From an uncultured Bacteroidales bacterium (lineage in GTDB: Bacteria > Bacteroidota > Bacteroidia > Bacteroidales > Tenuifilaceae), in NCBI GenBank assembly GCA_937915475.1, contig CALGIR010000197.1:1-8837 (forward strand): a stretch of 8,837 nt of DNA, read 5' to 3'. Position 1 is the stretch's first letter. Each line of letters opens with the position of its first letter. A model generated the notes under the pieces. It made no database searches and was not told the DNA's origin. It worked only from the letters and a program-made list of their open reading frames with translations. A program made the translations under genes and the position numbers. This document shows, piece after piece, positions 1-7,294 of this stretch.

Positions 1-572
1 TTTATGGTGTAAAGCCCAAGCCTGTGGGCTAGGGGTGCATAAAGATAAATGGTTTCGCCAGCAATTTTCATCTGTTTTGCTGGCGGTAGCGAATCTAGAG
101 TTCGCATATTATGGAGCCTATCAGCAAGTTTGATGAGTATTACACGGATATCTTCGGTTAGGGTAAGCAGAATTTTTCTAAAATTCTCAGCCTGTAATGA
201 TGAGTTTACATCAAATACCTCCGAGATTTTGGTTAATCCATCAATAATAGAGGCTATTTTTTTACCAAAAATTCGTTCAATATCCTCAAGGGTATAGTAT
301 GTATCCTCAACCACATCGTGGAGTAATGAGCAGACAATAGCCTTTGGGCCAAGGCCTATTTCTGTGGATACTATTTTTGCAACGGCTAAAGGATGAAGAA
401 TATATGGTTCGCCTGATTTACGCTTAACGCCCTCATGTGCCTTGTTGGCAAGGTTAAACGCTTTAAGAACTAGTTTTTTATCTTCCTCGCTTTTGCAGCG
501 CGGACAGCTCTTTATCAGATCTTCAAGTTGCTCTTGGATAAGGTTTTGGTATTCAGCCTCATTTAATCCCAT
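1..572 (-). CDS. spoT: RelA/SpoT-family (p)ppGpp hydrolase/synthetase, N-terminal part (cut by left window edge)
   Basis: Bifunctional Rsh enzymes make and hydrolyse the stringent-response alarmone (p)ppGpp in the cytoplasm. I translated the minus strand from ATG at 572-570 and obtained 190 codons without a stop up to the edge. The visible part is the HD hydrolase domain. RKSGEPYILHP (residues 51-61) supplies H60, LLHDVVEDT (83-91) supplies H85/D86 and E89/D90, and KLADRLHNM (148-156) supplies D151. YAPLAHRLGLY (178-188) marks the approach to the synthetase domain, which lies outside the window. All metal-binding and catalytic hydrolase residues known from the family are present, so hydrolase activity is expected; synthetase activity cannot be judged. 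An in-frame TGA six codons upstream supports this ATG start. Only 37 bases separate the gene from the upstream secreted-protein gene, so read-through is possible, but a -7-like element lies in the gap. A full-length protein would be about 730-750 residues. The family call is very sure; the spoT/rsh name is by family only. Confidence 0.97.
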   Translation of the reverse strand, partial: MGLNEAEYQNLIQEQLEDLIKSCPRCKSEEDKKLVLKAFNLANKAHEGVKRKSGEPYILHPLAVAKIVSTEIGLGPKAIVCSLLHDVVEDTYYTLEDIERIFGKKIASIIDGLTKISEVFDVNSSLQAENFRKILLTLTEDIRVILIKLADRLHNMRTLDSLPPAKQMKIAGETIYLYAPLAHRLGLYTI

Positions 573-588
573 AAAAATGCCTGTTGTT

Positions 589-596
589 CAAAATTA
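589..596 (-). promoter_or_regulatory. Possible Bacteroidota -7 element upstream of spoT
   Basis: Read on the minus strand this is TAATTTTG, a full match to TAnnTTTG. It lies in the 37-base gap between the secreted-protein gene and spoT and would give a leader of about ten bases. No TTTG or TTG is seen at the expected -33 distance, so it may be chance in AT-rich DNA. Confidence 0.3.
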
Positions 597-609
597 TTGT
601 AATTAAAGC

Positions 610-2160
610 TTATTGTTTTGGTCCATACATTACGGTTACAGTACCCGTTTTCGATTTTATTTTTCGTAATTCTGATATTACCTCTAGTCTGTAAACGTAT
701 GTTCCTTCGGGAGCCAGTTGCCCATTGGGCAATCTGCCGTCCCATCCTTTACCGTTGCCCTCATAAACAACGCTTCCTCCTCTGCTGTATATAATTAATT
801 TATACGTTGATTCAAAACTAATTGTTGGCGCAAAAATATTTCGTGGAATTCCTTCTGGACTAATAATGGTGCTTAGAGGATCGATGGCGTTTGGCATAAT
901 AACGTCGGGATCAATCGGTGTGCAAATTGTTCGGGATCTGCTGACCCGAGAGGTTAGGTCTTCCTCTAATATCTCATTGGCTTCTACGTAGTAGCAGAAA
1001 TGGGGGAGATAACCTTGCCCTTCAAATATTGAAAGGTCATCAGTGTATTCTGTTTTGTTAGGGTTTTCAACTTGGTAAATTAACTCGGATATTGATGTTC
1101 CTTCGCGATATGCCAAGCGGTAAAGGTCATACCTAATCGTGTTTTGTTGAGCGGAGTAGAATTTTTCCCAAGAGACGGTTGATTTGTGCCCTGCTGAGCG
1201 TGCTCTTATAATAATTGTGTTGGATAGGTTTGAAACTTTTTTAATACTATTGCAACCATCGTATGCATCTATTTTATAGTAGAATGGGCGCGAACGTGCA
1301 GCCCATGAGTCGGATGTGTCAGTTAAGTATGTAGTACTTGGGTCGGCGAATTCGAATATATTTTTTGCCGTAAAAATGGATCTTATTGAATCAGAACTCT
1401 CCCAGCGGATTAGCTTAAACCTGTTAAATTCGGTTTCGGGATCTATTGTAAAATGAATCTTGTTCTTCTGATCCTCTGCAATTAAGGAATCAATAAACAT
1501 GAACTGTGGAGCCTTAGCGATTCGGGTGTTGATATGGGTAAGGTTTGATTTAGAGTAAAACTCTTCGTCTCTCTTTTTGGCCTCTACGTATATGTAGTAG
1601 TCCTTGTTTGGTGATACTCCGTAGTATGCAATATTCTGAACACCCTTAGTAGTATCAGTAAGGGTAAATTCCTGCCAGTTTTCATTTTCGCTAATATACA
1701 GGTTGTACTTATCAATTTGGTTACCCCAGCCCAGATAATGGTTCCATGCAATATTAATTTTGTTGCTACAAGAATCGTATTCAGCGGTAACATAAATAGA
1801 ACCATGTGGGGGCGTTAGTGGGCTTGGTTCTGTTGGTCCTTTGCTGGCAATAACATACCTAATACTTCTATTTAGGCCACTATTGTTATTATCGGTATAG
1901 GTGTAAGTATCTGCATTAACGGAATCAATTTTCATCCAACCTCCTCCTTCGTGGGGTTTATAAATGATATAACCAGTTGGATTGGGATTAAGAGGATTAT
2001 ATTTTGGCTTGAACCAAGTAAGTGTTGGCTTACCTGTCCCAGGGTTTAGAGTAAGGAGGTTGAAGGTAGGTTGTAACGGTTTGGGTTCCTGATTACCCTG
2101 TGCAAGGCAACCTGAAGCTATAATAATTAGAATAAATGTAAAAACTCGATGTAGATGCAT
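610..2160 (-). CDS. Secreted FN3-like repeat protein with type IX secretion (CHU_C, type B) C-terminal sorting domain
   Basis: This is a 516-residue exported protein of unknown role, probably cell-surface or extracellular. Residues 1-20 form a signal peptide (basic start, hydrophobic core FTFILIIIA). Cleavage is likely after CLA20 before Q21; IASGC also resembles a weak lipobox. The middle shows four FN3-like beta-sandwich units at about 31-107, 118-206, 218-318 and 322-410. They recur by pattern: a core Trp in three of them (W49, W139, W331), a Y/F-x-L/I-Y strand (e.g. YNLYI 152-156, YDLYR 344-348), and an aromatic closing strand (IRYVIASK 100-107, YYIYVEAK 188-195, FYYKIDAY 293-300, CYYVEANE 389-396). 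Residues about 417-513 match the gliding-motility C-terminal domain: PNA (423-425), YKLIIYSRGGSVVYE (453-467), GWDG (472-475), APEGTYVYRLEV (483-494) and TGTVTVMY (505-512). The usual NGDGxND loop is replaced by a divergent stretch at about 428-443. There is no catalytic motif. Adhesin or scaffold roles are only guesses. The sorting-domain call is firm. Confidence 0.9.
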   Translation of the reverse strand: MHLHRVFTFILIIIASGCLAQGNQEPKPLQPTFNLLTLNPGTGKPTLTWFKPKYNPLNPNPTGYIIYKPHEGGGWMKIDSVNADTYTYTDNNNSGLNRSIRYVIASKGPTEPSPLTPPHGSIYVTAEYDSCSNKINIAWNHYLGWGNQIDKYNLYISENENWQEFTLTDTTKGVQNIAYYGVSPNKDYYIYVEAKKRDEEFYSKSNLTHINTRIAKAPQFMFIDSLIAEDQKNKIHFTIDPETEFNRFKLIRWESSDSIRSIFTAKNIFEFADPSTTYLTDTSDSWAARSRPFYYKIDAYDGCNSIKKVSNLSNTIIIRARSAGHKSTVSWEKFYSAQQNTIRYDLYRLAYREGTSISELIYQVENPNKTEYTDDLSIFEGQGYLPHFCYYVEANEILEEDLTSRVSRSRTICTPIDPDVIMPNAIDPLSTIISPEGIPRNIFAPTISFESTYKLIIYSRGGSVVYEGNGKGWDGRLPNGQLAPEGTYVYRLEVISELRKIKSKTGTVTVMYGPKQ

Positions 2161-2179
2161 TGCTTTATTGTTAGGGCAG

Positions 2180-2248
2180 TTAAGACCATAATATTTTGTA
2201 GTAAATATAGCTAACTTGCTTTATTATTATGTAGCAAAACAGTCTTAA
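2180..2248 (-). other. Possible three-way-junction RNA structure in the 113-base intergenic region
   Basis: The minus-strand transcript could pair an outer 10-bp stem (2180-2189 with 2239-2248, two of the pairs G-U) that encloses two hairpins. One is 2191-2196 with 2203-2208 (6 bp, 6-base loop). The other is 2215-2220 with 2233-2238 (6 bp, one G-U, 12-base loop). The second hairpin abuts the outer stem directly. All three G-U pairs work only in RNA read from the minus strand, the strand of both flanking genes. The structure would end 19 bases before the secreted-protein start codon. The stems are AT-rich and weak, so chance is a real possibility. No oligo-U terminator tract follows, and no clear promoter was found in this gap. 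Confidence 0.25.
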
Positions 2249-2274
2249 TTATAGGGCTTGATAGTAATTCTAAG

Positions 2275-3564
2275 CTAAAATGGGTTTTCAGGTCCTACTA
2301 CGCACTCAACCATTAGGTCTTTGTTAAACCATTTGTTAGCCAATTCCATAATCCTTTTTTGCGTAATATGTTTTATCGACTTAATTAGCCTATCGTGAAG
2401 TGTGTAGTCAAGATTATTATAGCTGATTAAGCCAATCAAACTATTCGCAGTAGCGAATGGACCATTGAAACTCCTGAGAACTTCTCCCATTAAATGGCTC
2501 TGTATTTTGCTTATCTCTGATAAGGGAACAACCTCTGTTTTAAGTCTGTTTATTTCCTTCCATATTTCTGTAAGAGCATCCTTTGTGTACTTAGCACCAA
2601 CCTCAGCGCTTATGGCAAGCATTGTGCTATCGCGGAGCGATACCAAGTATGAGCCAATACCGTATGTATATCCTTTGTCCTCTCTAATATTTTTCATTAG
2701 TCTAGATCCAAAGTAGCCGCCAAGAATTGTGTTTACGATGGAAAGATCGGTAAAGTCGGGGTGGGAGCGTTGGCATATCTCTCGGCCAATTCTTATGGCA
2801 GACTGAAGTGCGTCGGGCTTCGAAACGAATACTTTACCCAATGTGGGATTACTTGGTTCAATTAGAGTTGAATTATCTTTGCTTTTGCCCCAAGGCGTTT
2901 CCCCAAAGTGCTTTACCAAAGTATTAATCTGATTTTTATTAACCTTACCCGATAGGACAATAGTTGTTCCTTTTGAGCCTAGGTTATTTGTATGGAAATT
3001 TAGCAGATTATCCCTACTAATTTTATCATAATCGGTTGGCATGGCAAACATGCCGTATGGGTGATTCTCCCCGTATATGCTTTTAAAGAGTTCTATTCGG
3101 GCAAGGGTTTCTGTTTTATCGAGTTCAACGGTCAGATTCTGTTTTCCTCTGCTGGTCCACAAATCAATCTCCTTTGTGGGGTATGTTGGCTCTTTTACAA
3201 TATGCTCAAGACGCTCAAGGGTTTGGTCGAGATGTTTTGTTAAGGAGAAGGCTGTAATTTTCGCAAAATCCTTATCGGCGCTAGCACCTATAAATGAACC
3301 CCAAAAATCGAAATATTCGGCTATTTGGTGTGAGTTATACTTTGCAGTACCTTCGGGAAGCAATAATGTAGTTGCAACAGCTTCTAACTTTTTGGACTGA
3401 TATCTAGACCCTGCATCAAAGATGATATCCACCCTGCAAACATCCACATTGCCCTCATTAATTACAAGCAATTGCGATCCGTTATTTAGGTTGATAAACT
3501 CTGGCCTAGGGATATTAATGTTTTCGGTGATTTTTATCGAGGGTTGTTGTGCTCTGTTAAGCAT
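2275..3564 (-). CDS. M16-family peptidase homologue, non-catalytic (Arg/Tyr-bearing) subunit
   Basis: This 429-residue protein has the two-domain M16 fold but no zinc site. Where active members carry HxxEH it reads TLLLPEGTAKY (66-76), with no histidines. The C-terminal half keeps the family's substrate-side motif FGSRLMKNIREDKGYTYG (285-302), including R294 and Y301, the Arg/Tyr pair that active M16B enzymes need in trans or in cis. Other family marks are FDAGSRY (49-55) and NHPYG (167-171). The protein has no signal peptide or membrane segment, so it is likely cytoplasmic. It starts 17 bases after the stop of the HxxEH-bearing M16 gene, so the two are almost certainly co-transcribed. From what is known of two-subunit M16B enzymes, it is inferred to be the non-catalytic half of a heterodimer that closes around peptide substrates. 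The substrate is unknown. The gene ends with TAG and no clear terminator follows. Confidence 0.93.
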   Translation of the reverse strand: MLNRAQQPSIKITENINIPRPEFINLNNGSQLLVINEGNVDVCRVDIIFDAGSRYQSKKLEAVATTLLLPEGTAKYNSHQIAEYFDFWGSFIGASADKDFAKITAFSLTKHLDQTLERLEHIVKEPTYPTKEIDLWTSRGKQNLTVELDKTETLARIELFKSIYGENHPYGMFAMPTDYDKISRDNLLNFHTNNLGSKGTTIVLSGKVNKNQINTLVKHFGETPWGKSKDNSTLIEPSNPTLGKVFVSKPDALQSAIRIGREICQRSHPDFTDLSIVNTILGGYFGSRLMKNIREDKGYTYGIGSYLVSLRDSTMLAISAEVGAKYTKDALTEIWKEINRLKTEVVPLSEISKIQSHLMGEVLRSFNGPFATANSLIGLISYNNLDYTLHDRLIKSIKHITQKRIMELANKWFNKDLMVECVVGPENPF

Positions 3565-3581
3565 ATAATTTGGTGTTTTGC

Positions 3582-4829
3582 TTATTGATTTGTGTTTTCA
3601 GCTTTATAGTAAAGCGTCGAACAATTGGTATCGTTTAAAATTGTTCTAGCTACACGCTGAATGTCTGTATTGCTTACTATTCTATAGTTATTTACAACAG
3701 AGTTTAGCAAATTGGCATCACCAAGCAGCTCATATTGGCAAAGGTTTAGCGCTTTTTCGTTTGCACTGGTAAGCCCAAAGGTAAAGTTCGATTCAAACTT
3801 ATTCTTCACCTTATCCATTTCGTAATTACTTACAGGTTCGGTTTTTATCCTATCAATCTCATTATTAATAGCCTCTTCTGCATGTTCAAAGGTGAAGTTC
3901 TCGTTTAACCTTCCGTTTATAACGAAAAGTCCATCGTCGTTGTCGCCCGTAATAAACGCATCGATATTACTAAATATGCCTTTTTGCTTAACTAAGTTTT
4001 GGAATAACCTAGATGATTTACCGTTGGATAGGATATCGGAGATTAGGTCGGTTGCTGCAAAATCGTTGTGTGTGCGGCTACACATGTGGTATGCTTTGTA
4101 TATTGAATTATAAGGCACCCTGCGGGTAATCTCAAGTGTACGTTTCTCGGTTTGTGGTGGTTCTTTTTCTATCGCTTTGCCATTTAGCTCACGGTACGGA
4201 ATTGGACCAAACCACTTTTCTGCCATGCGCAATACTTCATCTGCCGATACATCGCCAGCAACGCAAAGTATGGCATTGTTAGGAGCATAATGTCTGTAAA
4301 AGAACTCCTTAACCTCGTTTAGTGTAGCATTGGCTATATGCTCGGGTGTTTTACCAATGGTTGGCCACTGGTATGGGTGAACCTTGTAGGCTAATGGGCG
4401 CAATAGCAACCAAACATCGCCATAGGGTTGGTTTAGGTATCGCTGGTTAAACTCTTCGATTACCACGTTTTTTTGAACATCAAGGCTTTTTTGCGAGAAG
4501 GCGAGTTCCAACATCCTGTCGCTTTCAATCCAAAAGGCTGTTTCAAGATTCTTCTTGGGCAGCGTGAGGAAGTAGTTGGTTATGTCGTTGCTTGTAAATG
4601 CATTATTTTCACCCCCTGCTTGCTCAACGGGTTCGTCGTAGTTGGGTATATTTACTGATCCGCCAAACATTAGGTGCTCAAAGAGATGGGCAAACCCAGT
4701 CCGATTGGGCCACTCGTGCTTGGCACCAACGTTATACAGCAGGTTAAATGCTACAACGGGCATCGATTTATCGCTATGAACAATGACCTTTAGCCCATTG
4801 TTGAGGGTGAATTTTTTAAAGCTTATCAT
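3582..4829 (-). CDS. M16-family zinc metallopeptidase, catalytic subunit
   Basis: This 415-residue protein carries the inverted zinc motif HLFEH (48-52) in FAHLFEHLMFGG. The third zinc ligand is E125 or E126 in NVVIEEFNQR, at the usual distance. Other M16B marks are ENNAFTSNDITNYF (74-87) and HPYQWPTIG (151-159). In these enzymes a metal-bound water attacks peptide bonds in a closed chamber. The C-terminal half has the SRLFQNLVKQKGIFSN segment (273-288) in which the conserved Arg/Tyr pair is missing; by alignment with its neighbour the positions are V280 and S287. It therefore probably cannot work alone and depends on the downstream M16 homologue. There is no signal peptide, so a cytoplasmic location is inferred. 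It follows recG after 95 bases, and a strong promoter-like element lies 30 bases upstream of the start. Zinc peptidase family membership is very sure; the substrate is unknown. Confidence 0.96.
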   Translation of the reverse strand: MISFKKFTLNNGLKVIVHSDKSMPVVAFNLLYNVGAKHEWPNRTGFAHLFEHLMFGGSVNIPNYDEPVEQAGGENNAFTSNDITNYFLTLPKKNLETAFWIESDRMLELAFSQKSLDVQKNVVIEEFNQRYLNQPYGDVWLLLRPLAYKVHPYQWPTIGKTPEHIANATLNEVKEFFYRHYAPNNAILCVAGDVSADEVLRMAEKWFGPIPYRELNGKAIEKEPPQTEKRTLEITRRVPYNSIYKAYHMCSRTHNDFAATDLISDILSNGKSSRLFQNLVKQKGIFSNIDAFITGDNDDGLFVINGRLNENFTFEHAEEAINNEIDRIKTEPVSNYEMDKVKNKFESNFTFGLTSANEKALNLCQYELLGDANLLNSVVNNYRIVSNTDIQRVARTILNDTNCSTLYYKAENTNQ

Positions 4830-4858
4830 TTATGATAGTTGGTTAGCATTAGAACCTA

Positions 4859-4888
4859 CAAAGGTAGCACAATCAGCATAAGTGCAAT
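4859..4888 (-). promoter_or_regulatory. Bacteroidota-type promoter for the M16 pair
   Basis: Read on the minus strand, ATTG (4888-4885) is followed after 18 bases by TACCTTTG (4866-4859). The second part is a perfect TAnnTTTG -7 element; the first is a partial -33 element keeping TTG. Transcription would start near 4852, giving a leader of roughly 25 bases before the ATG at 4829. It lies in the 95-base gap after recG, so the peptidase genes probably have their own promoter even if some recG read-through occurs. No hairpin-plus-U-tract terminator for recG is visible in the gap. Confidence 0.7.
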
Positions 4889-4924
4889 TTGCGAATGTTT
4901 TTTAATTGAATCTTTTATGGGAAT

Positions 4925-7033
4925 TTAACTAATCTGTCCAAAACTGGTGCGTTCCAGAGCCATTTGCTCAATTTGCTGTTTGAGTATCCTGTTTTTTTCA
5001 AGTTGTAGCATTCCGTCCTCTTCAATAACTTCTGTAGCAATGTGCCTGGAGAACTGCAATATTTGGCCATCCTGGCTGAGGTTAGCAATTCTAAAATTGA
5101 ATGGGAGACCGCTTTGCTGAGTACCTTCAATATCGCCAGGTCCACGTATTTGCATATCTACTTCGGCAATTTCAAATCCATCGTTGGTTGCAACCATGGT
5201 CTGTAGCCGTTTTTTCGATTCGTTGGAAAGTTTATACCCCGACATCAATACGCAGTAACTTTCGTCGGCACCTCGCCCCACTCTGCCGCGCAGCTGATGG
5301 AGTTGAGATAGGCCAAATCGCTCGGCACTCTCAACAACCATAACCGTTGCGTTGGGAACGTTAACGCCAACCTCGATAACCGTTGTGGCTACCATAATAT
5401 GTGCCTGTCCCTTGGCAAACAGCTGCATTGATTCATCCTTCTCCTGTGCTTTCATTTGCCCATGAACAACTACTGTAACATATTGGGGTGGGGGAAACGC
5501 ACGTGCAATGCTTTCGTAACCATCATGAAGGTCTTTGTAGTCCATTTTTTCCGACTCTTTTATCAGTGGATAAACTACGTATATTTGCCTTCCCTGTTTT
5601 ATTTGTTCTCGCATCAATCCAAAAACAAGATTTCGCTTGCTGTCGAAATAGTGTATCGTTTTTATGGGTTTACGGCCTGGTGGTAGTTCGTCAATAACGC
5701 TAATCTCTAAATCCCCGTAAACGGTCATGGCTAATGTGCGGGGTATGGGTGTGGCGGTCATAACCAGTATATGTGGTGGCGCTGATGGATTTTTATCCCA
5801 TAGTTTAGCCCGTTGGGCTACCCCAAACCGTTGTTGCTCATCAATAACTACAAGGCCTAAGTTTTTAAACTGTACTATATCTTCAATAAGCGCATGAGTA
5901 CCAATTAAGATTGATAGTTTGCCGCTTAAAAGAGACGAATGAATTCCTGTCCTTTCGCTTTGTTTTATGCTACCTGTGAGTAAACTAACTTCAATATTCA
6001 TCCCTTTCAGCAAAGTTGTTATGGTTTCGTAGTGCTGATTTGCCAAAACCTCGGTTGGAGCCATAATGCAGGCTTGGTAGTCGTTATCGATGGCAATTAG
6101 CATAGACATGAGTGCAACCAGCGTTTTACCGCTGCCCACATCTCCTTGAAGAAGTCTATTCATTTGCTTTCCCGAACCCATATCCCGCCTTATCTCCTTT
6201 ATAACCCTCTTTTGCGCATTGGTTAGGCTAAAGGGAAGGTTTTTATGATAAAAATGGTTAAAAACATCACCAACTACAGAAAATATATGCCCTTTAACCT
6301 TTTGGTACCTAGAGTTTTTTTGATAGAGCAAATTAAGTTGAAGAAAGAATAGTTCATCAAACTTTAACCTAGCCTGAGCCTTTTTAAGCATAGTTGTTGA
6401 TGTGGGGAAATGTATATTCTTAAGCGCCTCAACCAATGAGATTAGTTTTACCCTATCGGTAAGGTAAAAAGGGAGAGTTTCTGAAACCATACTAGGTATA
6501 AGTTCATAAATGCTTTGCTGTAGTTTAAGGATGGTACGCGAACTAATGTAACTGCTCTTTAATTTTTCTGTAGTGCTATAAGTTGCTTGCAATGGGGCAT
6601 CTAGGTTTTGCTGGTTAGGGTTATACTCTTCAACCTCGGGGTGTGCAATATTGTACCGTCCGTTGAATAGGGTTGCCTTGCCAAAAACCAGATAGTTAAC
6701 ACTGGGTTTTAAACTTTTTGCCACCCATTTAACTCCCTTAAACCAAACTAGTTCAATTGTACCTGTTCCATCGGAAAATATTGCGGTTAACCTTTTTTTG
6801 CGCCCAGTTCCAATTTCTTGAAAACGAACAATTTGACCCACAATTTGTATGTATGGTAAATCGTTAACTATATCTTCAATACGGTAAAACTTAGAGCGAT
6901 CGACATATTTATATGGAAAAAGATAGAGCAAATCGCCAATGGTGTTTATGTTTAACTCCTTTTTAAGGAGTTCGGCCCGTTTAGGCCCAACACCCTGAAG
7001 GTACATTATATTGGTGCTTAGATTAAGTCCCAT
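4925..7033 (-). CDS. recG: ATP-dependent DNA helicase RecG
   Basis: RecG is a superfamily 2 double-strand DNA translocase that regresses stalled replication forks and processes branched recombination intermediates. The 702-residue length is normal for the family. The N-terminal helical region includes the helix-hairpin-helix-like LQGVGPKRAELL (12-23). The OB-fold wedge domain follows at about 60-145 (FSDGTGTIELVWF 86-98). The motor has Walker A GDVGSGKT (297-304), APTEVLANQH (325-334), the DEQQRFG box (398-404), TATPIPRTLA (426-435), HGQM (524-527), the ATTVIEVGV segment (549-557) and motif VI QLRGRVGRG (580-588). The RecG-specific C-terminal part has RGPGDIEGTQQSG (630-642). All motor motifs are intact. 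The ATG at 7033 fits the usual N-terminus; the next Met is residue 10. It is the first gene of the leftward block and is divergent from the methyltransferase gene. Functional links to the peptidases downstream are not evident. Identification is very sure. Confidence 0.99.
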   Translation of the reverse strand: MGLNLSTNIMYLQGVGPKRAELLKKELNINTIGDLLYLFPYKYVDRSKFYRIEDIVNDLPYIQIVGQIVRFQEIGTGRKKRLTAIFSDGTGTIELVWFKGVKWVAKSLKPSVNYLVFGKATLFNGRYNIAHPEVEEYNPNQQNLDAPLQATYSTTEKLKSSYISSRTILKLQQSIYELIPSMVSETLPFYLTDRVKLISLVEALKNIHFPTSTTMLKKAQARLKFDELFFLQLNLLYQKNSRYQKVKGHIFSVVGDVFNHFYHKNLPFSLTNAQKRVIKEIRRDMGSGKQMNRLLQGDVGSGKTLVALMSMLIAIDNDYQACIMAPTEVLANQHYETITTLLKGMNIEVSLLTGSIKQSERTGIHSSLLSGKLSILIGTHALIEDIVQFKNLGLVVIDEQQRFGVAQRAKLWDKNPSAPPHILVMTATPIPRTLAMTVYGDLEISVIDELPPGRKPIKTIHYFDSKRNLVFGLMREQIKQGRQIYVVYPLIKESEKMDYKDLHDGYESIARAFPPPQYVTVVVHGQMKAQEKDESMQLFAKGQAHIMVATTVIEVGVNVPNATVMVVESAERFGLSQLHQLRGRVGRGADESYCVLMSGYKLSNESKKRLQTMVATNDGFEIAEVDMQIRGPGDIEGTQQSGLPFNFRIANLSQDGQILQFSRHIATEVIEEDGMLQLEKNRILKQQIEQMALERTSFGQIS

Positions 7034-7294
7034 GCAGCAAAAATAGGAAATGATTTGAACTATTTGCCCTGTAAACCAGCTGAAAAGTTTAATGCTTACC
7101 CTTGAAAGTTGAAAAAGTAAAACATAAGCGATGGGTTTTAGCCGAGGGGCTAAGCTAAGTTAGTGAGTTTTATTTACGATAGATTTTAGTTGATAAATTT
7201 AAATAATATATTCGTCAAATAGTTAGGTTTAAAAGCAATAAAAACCGAACTGTACCGCTATTTTAGTGAGATTAAAAATTAAAAATAAAAAATT
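7034..7294. other. Divergent intergenic region between recG and the methyltransferase gene
   Basis: This 261-base AT-rich stretch has no credible coding frame. It should hold the promoters for both divergent genes. For the rightward gene I see only imperfect -7 candidates, each matching TAnnTTT but lacking the final G: TAGATTTT at 7180-7187, TAAATTTA at 7194-7201 and TAGGTTTA at 7224-7231. None has a good TTTG at the right distance. A short inverted repeat (TTAGCC 7138-7143, GAGG loop, GGCTAA 7148-7153) has no U-tract beside it and does not look like a terminator. The A-rich run at 7271-7292 just before the GTG start is typical of Bacteroidota translation start regions. Confidence 0.7.
7038..7045 (-). 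promoter_or_regulatory. Possible -7 element immediately upstream of recG
   Basis: On the minus strand this reads TATTTTTG, a perfect TAnnTTTG match, ending only four bases before the recG ATG. If it were used, the transcript would be leaderless or nearly so. No TTTG or TTG is found at the expected -33 spacing, so this may be chance and the true promoter may lie further upstream. Confidence 0.3.

Noticed and set aside
49..297. 82-codon plus-strand frame near the left edge
   Set aside because: It is antisense to the HD domain of the RelA/SpoT gene, whose catalytic motifs are intact on the minus strand.
2095..2160. Lipoprotein signal peptide (IASGC) for the secreted FN3-like protein
   Set aside because: The residue at -3 is Ala rather than the usual Leu, and CLA before Gln gives a good signal peptidase I site, which better suits a T9SS cargo; not fully excluded.
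2160..2225. Direct repeat TTGCTTTATT at 2160-2169 and 2216-2225
   Set aside because: Only two 10-base copies in AT-rich DNA, with no attachment-site or operator context.
2465..3400. Plus-strand open frames of 60-107 codons opposite the non-catalytic M16 gene
   Set aside because: They lie wholly antisense to a well-supported gene, show no recognisable domain and have low-complexity, shadow-like composition.
5101..5697. Several plus-strand open frames of 69-80 codons opposite recG
   Set aside because: All sit antisense to conserved RecG motor motifs, overlap one another in different frames, and carry no family motif.
7137..7154. Short inverted repeat TTAGCC-GAGG-GGCTAA as a terminator
   Set aside because: It lies between divergent genes where no terminator is needed, and neither side has an adjacent T-run.
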